Shown here one piece after another: positions 42,565 to 51,379 of a DNA stretch of 64,000 nt (position 1 is the first letter of the stretch; each line of letters opens with the position of its first letter). Source of the DNA: Lachnospiraceae bacterium (GTDB taxonomy: Bacteria; Bacillota; Clostridia; Lachnospirales; Lachnospiraceae); NCBI GenBank assembly GCA_910574195.1, contig CAJTBF010000006.1, positions 62,001-126,000 of the forward strand. The letters run 5' to 3'. The notes under the pieces were generated by a model, which saw only the letters and a program-made list of their open reading frames with translations, made no database searches and was not told the DNA's origin. The translations under genes were made by a program, and so were the position numbers.

Positions 42565-43818
42565 ATGGAAATTGAAAGAAATAGTTATCTTCAGCAGCTT
42601 ATTCTGAGAAAAGATAATGGGATGATAAAAGTCATTACAGGCGTACGAAGATGTGGGAAATCATTTTTACTATTTCAAATATTTGAAAAATACTTATTGA
42701 AAAATGGAGTAGATGAAGATCATGTCATTGAGATTGCTCTGGACGGCATTGAAAATGAAGAATTACGAGATCCCAAAATATGTTATCAGTACGTGAAAAC
42801 TGCAATAAAAGACGATGAAAGCTATTATCTGCTTTTAGATGAAATACAATTTATGCCTCGATTTGAAGAGGTACTGAATAGCCTGCTCCGTATAAGTAAT
42901 ATTGACATCTATGTAACTGGCAGCAATTCCAGATTTTTGTCCAGTGACATTGTAACGGAGTTTCGGGGCAGGGGAGATGAAATCAGGGTTTACCCACTTT
43001 CTTTTGCAGAATTTTATTCTGCTTGCGACGGAGAATATGAGGATGCATGGAACGATTATATGATCTATGGCGGACTGCCGCAGGTTGCCGGATTTCAGAC
43101 GGAACGCCAGAAGACAGAATATTTGAAAAATATTTTCACAAACGTATACCTGAAGGATGTTGTGGAAAGGAACGGTATTCAAAGTATAGACGATTTGAGC
43201 ACGCTGGTTGATATTCTGGCGTCTGTCATTGGGGTTCCGACAAATCCAACCCGGCTCTCCAATACCTTTGCAAGTGAACGCCAGATCAGCTATACGAACA
43301 AAACAATATCCAGACATATCGATTATCTTGAGGAAGCATTCCTGATCTCAAAATCCAACCGTTATGATATTAAAGGAAGAAAATATGTTGGTGCGAATTT
43401 AAAGTATTATTTTACAGATGTAGGTCTTAGAAATGCAAGATTAAATTTCCGGCAGCAGGAGCCAACCCATATTATGGAGAATATAGTTTATAACGAATTG
43501 CTGATTCGCGGATATAATGTTGATACAGGCATTGTAGACATGTACGGAAAAGATCAAGAAGGAAAACGCATACGCAGGCAGCTTGAGGTTGATTTTGTAG
43601 TGAATCAGGGAAGCCAGAGATATTATATTCAGGTGGCCTGTGATATGGCATCAAAGGAAAAGCAGTCGCAGGAATTTCGTTCTCTGCGTAATATTCCGGA
43701 TTCCTTTAAGAAAATAGTGATTGTAGGCGGAACGGCAAAACCCTGGAGAAATGAAGAAGGCTTTGTAATCATGGGAATGAAGTATTTTCTTCTAAATGTG
43801 GACAGCCTGGAATTTTGA
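42565..43818 (+). CDS. AAA family ATPase with DUF4143 domain
   Basis: A 417-residue protein of the AAA_14/DUF4143 family. The Walker A is GVRRCGKS (26-33), the Walker B is YYLLLDEIQF (about 90-99), and TGSNSRFLSSDIVTEFRGRG is the sensor region. The DUF4143 part follows, with a C-terminal PD-(D/E)xK-like core (QLEVDFVVNQGSQRYYIQVA). The family is common in gut anaerobes in multiple copies with no known function. The nuclease-like C-terminus and sporadic distribution suggest a mobile or defence role. The ATG follows AAGGAGTG. Full length. Its AT-rich composition differs from nearby genes. Confidence 0.9.
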   Translation: MEIERNSYLQQLILRKDNGMIKVITGVRRCGKSFLLFQIFEKYLLKNGVDEDHVIEIALDGIENEELRDPKICYQYVKTAIKDDESYYLLLDEIQFMPRFEEVLNSLLRISNIDIYVTGSNSRFLSSDIVTEFRGRGDEIRVYPLSFAEFYSACDGEYEDAWNDYMIYGGLPQVAGFQTERQKTEYLKNIFTNVYLKDVVERNGIQSIDDLSTLVDILASVIGVPTNPTRLSNTFASERQISYTNKTISRHIDYLEEAFLISKSNRYDIKGRKYVGANLKYYFTDVGLRNARLNFRQQEPTHIMENIVYNELLIRGYNVDTGIVDMYGKDQEGKRIRRQLEVDFVVNQGSQRYYIQVACDMASKEKQSQEFRSLRNIPDSFKKIVIVGGTAKPWRNEEGFVIMGMKYFLLNVDSLEF

Positions 43819-44227
43819 TATACCAAACAGTACAAAAATGGTGCGCAAAGAATATAACACCCCGGGGATATCAAAGCGGTATCGAAATGGTTTTAACATA
43901 TTATTTTACGGATATCGGGCTGCTTTCTGCCGGGCTTTTGCCGCTACCTGTATGGCGGGTTTGTCCTGGCAGGCGGGAGCAGGGGAACTGGACAGACTGT
44001 GCCATACCCTCTCCGAGTTAGACGCCGGGTTTGACCAACGGCTTGGGAGGAAAATTCAGATGTCCACTCAAATTGGGAATTTACAGATTCCGGAAATCAG
44101 AAGTTTCTTTTTAAGCAAACTTACCGTCATGGGAGGCACGCCGAATGTGCAGGGTGTGGATCCAGAGTAAAGGTACGAATAATTTGATTCCCGGTAATTT
44201 GATATAATGAACTCCATCCCCTGTTCG
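43819..44227 (+). other. Gene remnants after the AAA/DUF4143 gene
   Basis: This 409-base stretch has no intact gene that I can support. Near 43884 a plus-strand frame reads EMVLTYYFTDIGLLSAGLL, similar to the KYYFTDVGLRNARL segment of the preceding DUF4143 protein, so it may be scrap of a second copy. A different frame from about 43925 to the stop at 44168-44170 encodes roughly 80 residues (ELDRLCHTLSELDAGFDQRL, then MGGTPNVQGVDPE) that I cannot identify. Confidence 0.45.
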
Positions 44228-44716
44228 TCAGTGCTTTTTCAAAAATTCAATCGCTCCTTTTCCGGTCATATACTCGACGGCCAGTTCCAGCATAACGAGA
44301 GAATTCCATCCTTTGTTCATTTGCTGTTCCCGGTTTTTCGTATTGTCGTCGGGATAATATTTGACTGCCAGTTTTTCCAGGGAGTTTCTTTTCTCTTCTT
44401 CCGCTTCTATAATACGGATTCTGCCGAATACAACCACGCTTTTAAAATAAGTCGTATACTCTTCCGGGATCACGTCGTCCCGTTCAATGACACAAAAGGA
44501 TGCTTTATCTCCGTTTCTTATGGCATCTATTTTATGCCCGCTTTTGGCGCTGTGGAAATAGAGCTTCCCCTCGTCATAGACGTAGCTGATCGGCACCGTA
44601 TAAGGATAGCCCTTGTCTCCGGACAAAGCTAATACGCCGGAGGTTCCGTTTTTCAGTATTTCGATACATTCCTGGTCACATAAAAGCTGTTTTTTTCTTC
44701 GCATTTCTCTGAACAT
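44228..44716 (-). CDS. Pyridoxamine 5'-phosphate oxidase-like (Nim-type) flavoprotein
   Basis: A 162-residue split-barrel FMN-binding protein: GVLALSGDKGYPYTVPISYV near residues 27-46, GKLYFHSAKSGHKIDAIRNG near 50-69, and KSVVVFGRIRIIE near 92-104. This is the pattern of the NimA-like group, whose members reduce 5-nitroimidazoles or bind flavin/heme; most are not proven resistance genes. Start at 44716. A stand-alone gene, tail-on to the plus-strand remnant region. Confidence 0.88.
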   Translation of the reverse strand: MFREMRRKKQLLCDQECIEILKNGTSGVLALSGDKGYPYTVPISYVYDEGKLYFHSAKSGHKIDAIRNGDKASFCVIERDDVIPEEYTTYFKSVVVFGRIRIIEAEEEKRNSLEKLAVKYYPDDNTKNREQQMNKGWNSLVMLELAVEYMTGKGAIEFLKKH

Positions 44717-44792
44717 CGTGTTTTGTGTCCCTTCTGTTTCTCATTTTGTTTTCAGTATAACATATTTTTCCACGTTTGTGCAGCCGCCACAG

Positions 44793-46187
44793 TCATGTTT
44801 TGGGTATAATCCCGATGGCCGGAACAGTCACGGAAAAGGTGCTTCCGCCTCCGGGGGTATCGCTTACCCGAATCGGAATCTCCTGCATATTGCAAAGAGA
44901 GGCCGCAAGGGACAGCCCCAGTCCAAAATGTTCTTTTTGATTTCTGGAACGGTCGCTTCGGTAGAACCGGTCAAAGATCAGAGACTTTTCTGCGTCGGGG
45001 ATGCCCGGTCCGTGGTCGATAACGGATATGGTGACGCAGGAGGAAGCATTTTGCTTATGCCTTCGGTTCGTCCGTGAAAAAGCCGGACGGGGTGCGGAAG
45101 AGAGCGGATCAGCAGCAGAGACAGAGGCTTTCAGCAAAAGTTTTCTTTCCGAATCCGGAGGATCCATCAGGCCATAGGTAAGTGCATTGTCCAGAAGAAT
45201 CGTAAAAACCTGTTTGCAGATTTCCGGATCTGCATGGACAAAAGGAAGCGGCTGTTCGGGAAGCAGCAACTGCAAGACAGCATCTTTCGTCAGGCACAGT
45301 GGTTCATAGATCTCAAACAGATGCAGAAGCAATTCGTCCACTTCAAAATCTGTTTTCTTCATTTCCCAGCTTTTTTGATCCGCCGTGGACAGCAAAAGAA
45401 GATTTTTGATCAGTGTACTTCCGCGCAGACATTCTTTTTTGATCATGGATAAAAAATGTGTTTGTTCCTGTGGGGCGTCTTCCAGAGCGCCGACAGCGGT
45501 CCGGATTACAGCCAGAGGGGAACGGAGTTCATGAGAAACCGCGGCTACAAAATCCTGTTGTTTCTGATAGGTTTCCTCCAGCGGGCGCAGGGAGCGGTCC
45601 ACAAACCATTTTCCGGTCAAAAACAGGAGAAAAATTCCCAGAAGATCGATCAATCCATAGAAAAGAGCAGATCCCAGAAGCTGCCGTTTGTTTTCTGTAA
45701 TATCCTGCAGTAAAATTAATCTTCTATATCCCGACGGAATTCGGAGAATGAGAACTGTACCGAGATAAGAGTCGTGGGATGCGCCGGAAAGGGTAAAAAT
45801 TTCTGTCTGCAGCAGATCGGAGGAAACAGGGTGGGAATCCGGATAGATCCCTTCTTTTGCGGCGGCTTCTTCAGCCTGTGAAAACAGGGTTTCCCTTTCG
45901 GTACGGGCTTCATAAGCACCGGGAAAGAAGAAAAGGGCGTCATTTTCCTCCACACGGATCAAAAGTTGGTTTTTTAGTTCCATCTGTGCCAGATCGGTGT
46001 CCGTGAAGGTGGAACCGGTCTGTAGTCTGGAGGACAGAACAAACAGATGATTTTGAAACAATGCCTCCTGTCTGTTTTTCCGGGAGGAAAGATCAAACAG
46101 GAAAGTAATTGACAGAATAAAAGTCAGAATCAGGGCGGTAGTGAAGGTATAAAGGGCCGTCAGCTTTTTTTGCAGTTCCGGAAACAT
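44793..46187 (-). CDS. Sensor histidine kinase
   Basis: A 464-residue membrane kinase. TM1 is about 11-31, an extracellular sensor about 32-170, and TM2 about 171-193. The H-box is AAVSHELRSPLAVIRTAV with His219. The ATPase domain has the N-box (LLDNALTYG), G1 (DHGPGIP) and G2 (GLGLSLA), with a poorly conserved insertion of about 28 residues between N and G1. It is co-transcribed with the response regulator 11 bases upstream. It stands divergent from the importer/MacB-like operon, which it probably controls. Confidence 0.92.
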   Translation of the reverse strand: MFPELQKKLTALYTFTTALILTFILSITFLFDLSSRKNRQEALFQNHLFVLSSRLQTGSTFTDTDLAQMELKNQLLIRVEENDALFFFPGAYEARTERETLFSQAEEAAAKEGIYPDSHPVSSDLLQTEIFTLSGASHDSYLGTVLILRIPSGYRRLILLQDITENKRQLLGSALFYGLIDLLGIFLLFLTGKWFVDRSLRPLEETYQKQQDFVAAVSHELRSPLAVIRTAVGALEDAPQEQTHFLSMIKKECLRGSTLIKNLLLLSTADQKSWEMKKTDFEVDELLLHLFEIYEPLCLTKDAVLQLLLPEQPLPFVHADPEICKQVFTILLDNALTYGLMDPPDSERKLLLKASVSAADPLSSAPRPAFSRTNRRHKQNASSCVTISVIDHGPGIPDAEKSLIFDRFYRSDRSRNQKEHFGLGLSLAASLCNMQEIPIRVSDTPGGGSTFSVTVPAIGIIPKT

Positions 46188-46198
46188 AAAGGGCCTCC

Positions 46199-46903
46199 TT
46201 ATGATGTGGCTTTATCGGGACGCGTTTTACAGGTTTCTTCCATCCGGTATCCCAGCCCGTGAATGGTAGAGACGATCACTCGGCTGTGCAGCGTCTGCAG
46301 GTGCTTCCGCAGAAAATAGATGTAGGTGTCCAGATTGCCGTCTTCTACGGTACCGTCCGGTCCCCATACACGGGAAAAGATCTGTTCTCTGGTTAAAGAT
46401 TTCTGTGGGTTGCGCAGGAAAAATTCCAAAAGAAGGGATTCCCGCTTGGAAAGCTGCAGTTCCTGATCTTTACAGACCAAAATCCGGCTTTCCGGGGTAA
46501 AACAGATATCGGAAAAGGTAAGCGAACGCTGCTCGGAAAAGCTCTGCGGTCTGCGGGAAAGCGCACGGATTCGTGCCAGAAGCTCTTCTATGGCATAGGG
46601 CTTCACCAGATAGTCGTCTGCGCCGCAATCCAGTCCCTGAATCCGGTCGTTGACCGTTCCCAATGCGGTAGTCAGGATAACGGGCGCAGTGACATGATTC
46701 TGTCGGATGGAATGCAGGATGGAGAGTCCGTCAATCTCCGGGAGCATCCGGTCCAGAAGAATCAAGTCATAGGAATTGCTCATGGCGTGGTAAAGCGCTT
46801 CACTCCCGGTGTGGCAGCAGTCTACGGTATAATTCCGGGTACAAAGCTGCAGTGTCAGCGCTTCACATAATTCCCGGTCGTCTTCTATGATTAAAATGTG
46901 CAT
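46199..46903 (-). CDS. OmpR/PhoB-family response regulator
   Basis: A 234-residue regulator. The receiver domain is 1-115, with Asp8/Asp9, phospho-acceptor Asp51 (DLILLDRMLPEIDG) and YLVKPYAIEELLAR. A winged-helix DNA-binding domain follows (LTREQIFSRVWG, STIHGLGYRME). It is the first gene of the two-component unit with the kinase. It probably binds the inverted or direct T-rich repeats in the divergent intergenic region at 46955-46994. Confidence 0.94.
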   Translation of the reverse strand: MHILIIEDDRELCEALTLQLCTRNYTVDCCHTGSEALYHAMSNSYDLILLDRMLPEIDGLSILHSIRQNHVTAPVILTTALGTVNDRIQGLDCGADDYLVKPYAIEELLARIRALSRRPQSFSEQRSLTFSDICFTPESRILVCKDQELQLSKRESLLLEFFLRNPQKSLTREQIFSRVWGPDGTVEDGNLDTYIYFLRKHLQTLHSRVIVSTIHGLGYRMEETCKTRPDKATS

Positions 46904-46954
46904 ATGAGTATCCTCCTTCTTAATTAAAAGTATAACAGATAAATCTCAAAAAAA

Positions 46955-47009
46955 TCTTAAAAAACCCAGGTGAAATTTCAAAGTTTTTTTAAGAAAAAGT
47001 GTGTATAGT
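46955..47009 (+). promoter_or_regulatory. Divergent regulatory region with inverted repeat
   Basis: TCTTAAAAAAC (46955-46965) and GTTTTTTTAAGA (46983-46994) form an inverted repeat, with one extra T. They lie just upstream of a -10-like TATAGT (47004-47009) for the plus-strand operon. A likely binding site for the adjacent response regulator; the -35 is poor, as expected for an activated promoter. Confidence 0.55.
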
Positions 47010-47042
47010 AAAACGAAAAGAAAAAGAAGGGAGAAAGAATTA

Positions 47043-49271
47043 GTGGAACGAAGAAATTATACAATGAGGGGATTCACCTGTCTGCTGGCCGCAGTATTGT
47101 TGTCTGCTATGCTGGCAGGATGTGGACAGGGAAATAAAAAGGGAGATATGGACAGTGCAGCAGCAAAGGGAAGATATGTGGAAGAGGATTTGGCGTTGCC
47201 GCTGGAAGAAGGAGAAGAAGTGCAGGATCTTACAAAAACGGCGGAGGGGAATCCACTGGTATTTTCCAGCAGAGAGAATTCCACAGTGGTACGTTATGAA
47301 TACCGGGAAGGAACATGGGAAAGAACCCTTTTGGACTGGGTGAGTTCGTTGTACGAAGGAAAAGAAATGTACTGGGAGAAAATATGGGAAAGTGAAGACG
47401 GTACGCAGTTGGTTCTGGGAATGGACATCGAAGACGCGCAGACGCATCTGGCACGGGCACGGAAGGGACAGCCGGGGGAAGAGGTGGCAATTCCTTATCT
47501 GACGCAGCAGACAGATTTGGGCTATCCGGTGATTACAGATCTGTTGGTGGACGCGAATGGAAATTACTGGATGTACGATTTTTATCAGAGCAAAATTGCA
47601 GTCGTGTCGGCGGATTCCGGCGAGGTGGTGCAGGAGCTTTCTACGGCGCAGCTTTTTGCGAACAGTCAGAAGGGGATGTTTCAGGGGGAAAACGGCAATG
47701 TGGCGGTGAACACAGAGGAAGGTGTGTTTACCGTATATGACGCGGAATTTCAGAAGACCGGAATTCTGAAAAACGAGCAGCAGGAAAGTCTGCAGATGTG
47801 CAGCGACGGCGAAAACTGGTATCTTGTCTCTGAGGAAGGGATCGTGCGGCTTACGGTGGGCAATGAGCTGCGGGAAGTCATCATGGACGGAAATCTGGGG
47901 AGTATGGGGAGTTCCCTGAACCGTCCGGTAGGGATGATCGCAGGAGCGGAAAAAGATTTTTATATGCTGTATAAGCAGGACAAAACGGCAGGCGGCAGCC
48001 TGATACATTATGTGTATGACGCCGGCGCTGCGGCAGTACCGGAACAGACGTTACGGGTATTCGGCGTGTCGGACAATGTGACAATACAGGAGGCGATCCT
48101 GCAGTTTCAAAAGCAAAATCCGGATGTAAAGGTGGAATTTCAGACAGCCGGGAGCGACGGTCTTACCTCGGATGATATCCGTACCCTGAATACGGAGCTG
48201 CTCAGCGGAAACGGGGCGGACGTACTTTTGCTGGACGGCCTTCCCACAGAATCCTATGTGGAAAAAGGAATTTTAAAGGATTTGACGGAAATAACGGAAC
48301 AGTTGATGTCACAGGAAGAATATCTGGAAGCGCCGCTGAAAAATACAGTCTACAAAGACGGGAAAATCTATGGTCTTCCGGTAAGATTCAGCGTGCCCAT
48401 CCAATATGGCGACGAGACAGTAAAGGAAGCGCTGCATTCCCTGGAAAGCCTGGCGGATTACATGGAGGAGCATCCACAGGCAAGTATATTTGGAATTGCG
48501 GACAAAACCTATATCCGGGATTTCCTGTTCCAGATTTTCCAGCAGGAAATGCTGGGAGAGGACGGAAAGATCAATCAGGAAAAAATGACGCGGCTTCTGG
48601 AATTAGAACTGCAGATTGCGGGGAATGCAAGATCCGAAGTTTTAGATGAATATACATTCCAGGAAATAGGCGTGCAGATCAATGTATTCCAGCAGGGGAT
48701 GTTCAGTCATCCCATCAGCCCTATTATTCAAAGGGAACCGGAGAGTGTGGTGACGGAGCGGATCAGCGGGGTGCCGAATATGATGATTCCTTATACGCTG
48801 ATGCGGGAACTGGCGCTTTCCCCGGAGACGGTTCATAACATGTATGTGCCTCATGGAATCGTGGGAATCAACCAGGATACGGCGCAGATGGAGCAGGCGG
48901 AAGAATTTGTAAAATATTTGTTTTCACGGGAGATACAGGGCACTCAGTTGGACGACGGCCTTCCGGTGCTGAAATCCGCGCTGGAAAAGCTGCCGGAGGA
49001 GACGAAGGGACTGGCATCGCTGATGACTGCCGCTTCCAGTTGGAACATAGAAGGGATGGAAGACCTGACGGTGGAGGCGGGGTACCCGACCGCGGAGGAA
49101 GTGGAGGCGTTTGTAAAATTGTGCTTCACACTGGAAAAACCGGCGAAACAGGATGCGGTTGTCTGGGGAATCTATCAGGAGGAAGCGAATCAATATCTGA
49201 AGGGAAATACAGATGCAGGGACAGCAGCGCAGAATATGGCACAAAAAGTGGATACGTATCTCGCGGAATAA
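47043..49271 (+). CDS. Lipoprotein fusing a propeller-like domain to an ABC sugar-binding protein
   Basis: The lipoprotein signal ends in the lipobox LAGC, with Cys27 if translation starts at the GTG 47043, which has AGGGAGAAAG at the right distance; an ATG at 47064 is the alternative. Residues about 45-340 are beta-rich with repeated strand blocks (NGNYWMYDFYQSKIAVVSAD, GENGNVAVNTEEGVFTVYDA, GENWYLVSEEGIVRL), consistent with a beta-propeller. Residues about 350-740 are a family-1 extracellular solute-binding protein (QEAILQFQKQNPDVKVEFQT, ADVLLLDGLPTESYVEKGIL). At 743 residues it is far longer than ordinary binding proteins. It is the first gene of the operon; two importer permeases follow. 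Confidence 0.85.
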   Translation: MERRNYTMRGFTCLLAAVLLSAMLAGCGQGNKKGDMDSAAAKGRYVEEDLALPLEEGEEVQDLTKTAEGNPLVFSSRENSTVVRYEYREGTWERTLLDWVSSLYEGKEMYWEKIWESEDGTQLVLGMDIEDAQTHLARARKGQPGEEVAIPYLTQQTDLGYPVITDLLVDANGNYWMYDFYQSKIAVVSADSGEVVQELSTAQLFANSQKGMFQGENGNVAVNTEEGVFTVYDAEFQKTGILKNEQQESLQMCSDGENWYLVSEEGIVRLTVGNELREVIMDGNLGSMGSSLNRPVGMIAGAEKDFYMLYKQDKTAGGSLIHYVYDAGAAAVPEQTLRVFGVSDNVTIQEAILQFQKQNPDVKVEFQTAGSDGLTSDDIRTLNTELLSGNGADVLLLDGLPTESYVEKGILKDLTEITEQLMSQEEYLEAPLKNTVYKDGKIYGLPVRFSVPIQYGDETVKEALHSLESLADYMEEHPQASIFGIADKTYIRDFLFQIFQQEMLGEDGKINQEKMTRLLELELQIAGNARSEVLDEYTFQEIGVQINVFQQGMFSHPISPIIQREPESVVTERISGVPNMMIPYTLMRELALSPETVHNMYVPHGIVGINQDTAQMEQAEEFVKYLFSREIQGTQLDDGLPVLKSALEKLPEETKGLASLMTAASSWNIEGMEDLTVEAGYPTAEEVEAFVKLCFTLEKPAKQDAVVWGIYQEEANQYLKGNTDAGTAAQNMAQKVDTYLAE

Positions 49272-49341
49272 AAGAAAACAAAAGACAGAATGCGGATTAT
49301 GGCGGAGAAGTCAGAAAAAAGGAAAGTCAGGATCAGGAGAT

Positions 49342-50229
49342 TTGGAGAAAGGAAAGCGCAGCAAAAGAAGACGGAGGGAGAGCAGGGACGCACTTTTGTT
49401 CCTGCTGCCCAGCCTGCTGGGGACGGGAGGATTCGTCCTTCTCCCCTTTCTGGATGTGCTGCGCCGCTCTTTTCTTCGGGCGGTGGGCAATCAGTTCGTG
49501 GGATGGGAGAATTACCGGCAGGTTCTGGAAAACGAAGCGTTTCGTCTGGCAGCCGGGAATACGGCAAGATTTATGCTCGTCTGCCTTCCGCTCCTTCTGG
49601 GAATTTCCCTGGGGCTGGCGGTATTGGTCCGGCAGGCAGCCTGGTTTCAGAGGGAGATGAAGACCGGCTTTCTCCTGCCGATGGCTATACCGGCGGCGTC
49701 TATGGTTGTTTTTTTTCGAATGCTGTTTGATCAGGAAGGTTGGTTAAATCAGTTTTTGAAACTACTTGGAGGAGACGGAAAAAGATGGCTTACTTCTTCC
49801 TCGGCGTTCTGGGTTCTGGTGACCTGTTACCTCTGGAAGAATCTGGGATATGATCTGATCCTCTGGCTGGCCGGACTGGGAGCGGTTCCGGAGGAACAGT
49901 ATGAGGCGGCAAGGGTGCAGGGGGCGGGAGAATGGCAGTGCTTTTGGTACATTACACTGCCTCAGTTGAAAGAAACCGCATTTGTGACGGGACTCTTGTC
50001 CTTTGTCAATGCTTTCCGGGTGTTTCGGGAAGCCTATCTGCTGGCGGGCGACTATCCTCATGAAAGTATCTATATGCTGCAGCATTTGTTCAACAACTGG
50101 TTTGTAAATCTCGATATGCAGAAAATGACGGCTGCCGCGGTTTTGCTGGTGCTTTTGACAGGCGGTATTCTGGGAATAGAAGAGGGATGGCGGAACAGCC
50201 GGGAAAAGAGGGAAAGGCGGGTGCTCTGA
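49342..50229 (+). CDS. Sugar-type ABC transporter permease (MalF/UgpA-like)
   Basis: Six TM helices of a CUT1-type permease. The first is ALLFLLPSLLGTGGFVLLPF, and the conserved loop is QYEAARVQGAGEWQCFWYIT, followed by LPQL. The start is uncertain: no in-frame ATG lies between 49213 (inside the preceding gene) and the first TM helix. I place it at the TTG at 49342 because it gives a normal-length protein (295 residues) with a short basic N-terminus; its ribosome site is too close to be convincing. A start at 49213 would add 43 basic residues. It partners with the permease at 50378-51322. Confidence 0.8.
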   Translation: MEKGKRSKRRRRESRDALLFLLPSLLGTGGFVLLPFLDVLRRSFLRAVGNQFVGWENYRQVLENEAFRLAAGNTARFMLVCLPLLLGISLGLAVLVRQAAWFQREMKTGFLLPMAIPAASMVVFFRMLFDQEGWLNQFLKLLGGDGKRWLTSSSAFWVLVTCYLWKNLGYDLILWLAGLGAVPEEQYEAARVQGAGEWQCFWYITLPQLKETAFVTGLLSFVNAFRVFREAYLLAGDYPHESIYMLQHLFNNWFVNLDMQKMTAAAVLLVLLTGGILGIEEGWRNSREKRERRVL

Positions 50230-50377
50230 AAGGGACGGATTTCAGAGATTTGTTTTGGAGGGAAGAACGAATGTACTGTGTTGTAAATGATACCGGTTCA
50301 TATAGTGGATTGTATCAGGCAGAAAGGCAGAGGAGATTCCTTAGAGTCAGGACGGGGAAAACAGGAGAGATCGTGAT

Positions 50378-51322
50378 ATGGAGAGAAATGAGATCGGCGA
50401 AGTCAGGGATACCGCACAGAAAAACAGAAGAAAACCGGGAAAATGGATTTTGCAGGGGATGTTGTTACTGGCAGTGGGGATCATGTTACTTCCCTTGTGT
50501 ATGCTGGCAGCAGATTCGCTGATGGGACGGCAGGAGCTTCTGGAGACCTGCGGCGGCGTTCTGGCAGGTACAAAAGAGACGGTACGGTTTCGTTTTTTTC
50601 CTTCCTATCCGACTTTACAGGCTTATGTTCGTCTGCTTCTGGATTCCCCTGAATATTTTACGGCTTTTTGGAATTCCATATTTCAGACGGTAGGAATTCT
50701 CCTGGGACAGCTTGTGGTGGCTGTACCGGCGGCATGGTCTTTTGCAAGATTTCGTTTTCCGGGCAAACGCTTTCTCTGGTTTCTCTATATGCTTTTGATG
50801 ATTCTTCCGTTTCAGGTGACGATGGTATCCGGTTATCTGGTGCTGCATACGCTTCGTCTTCTGGACACCCGGTGGGCGGTGATTCTGCCGGGCATTTTTT
50901 CCACACTGCCGGTATTTATTCTGACAAAAACATTTGCCGGCATCTCCGGGGAGCTGATTGAAGCGGCACAGATGGACGGAGCCGGGAGTCTGCGCATTTT
51001 TCTGCAGATCGGTCTTCCACTTGGAAAGTCCGGTATTTTTTCGATTTTCATTCTGGGATTTCTGGAATACTGGAATGCCATTGAACAGCCGATGACCTAT
51101 CTGCGGACGAAAAGCCTGTGGCCGCTGCCTTTGTATCTGCCGCAGATGGGAAATCAGGAGATCTCGACGGTGTTTGCGGCGTCCATTGTCACATTGCTTC
51201 CGGCAGTATTGTGTTTCTTTTACGGGCAGGAATATCTGGAACAGGGAATCGTGGCGTCCGGTGTGGGCAAGCAAAGGAACGTGAGAACAGATTTACACAA
51301 CAACAACGGACAGTTTGAATAG
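50378..51322 (+). CDS. Sugar-type ABC transporter permease (MalG-like)
   Basis: A 314-residue CUT1 permease with TM1 near residues 24-46. The EAA loop is ELIEAAQMDGAGSLRIFLQI followed by GLPLGKSG. The extended loop between TM1 and TM2 is normal for MalG-type partners. AGGAGAG precedes the ATG by about 10 bases. The 148 bases between the two permeases hold no gene. The C-terminal tail (after about 300) is hydrophilic. No ATPase gene is linked. Confidence 0.9.
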   Translation: MERNEIGEVRDTAQKNRRKPGKWILQGMLLLAVGIMLLPLCMLAADSLMGRQELLETCGGVLAGTKETVRFRFFPSYPTLQAYVRLLLDSPEYFTAFWNSIFQTVGILLGQLVVAVPAAWSFARFRFPGKRFLWFLYMLLMILPFQVTMVSGYLVLHTLRLLDTRWAVILPGIFSTLPVFILTKTFAGISGELIEAAQMDGAGSLRIFLQIGLPLGKSGIFSIFILGFLEYWNAIEQPMTYLRTKSLWPLPLYLPQMGNQEISTVFAASIVTLLPAVLCFFYGQEYLEQGIVASGVGKQRNVRTDLHNNNGQFE

Positions 51323-51379
51323 GGTATCCTCACATAGGGATAAAAGTGGAAAAAGATGAGGAAAAAGGAGAAGCGGAGG

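Noticed and set aside
44228-44716. Considered as a nitroimidazole resistance gene
   Set aside because: Membership in the Nim-like flavoprotein group alone does not show resistance; most family members have other or unknown roles.
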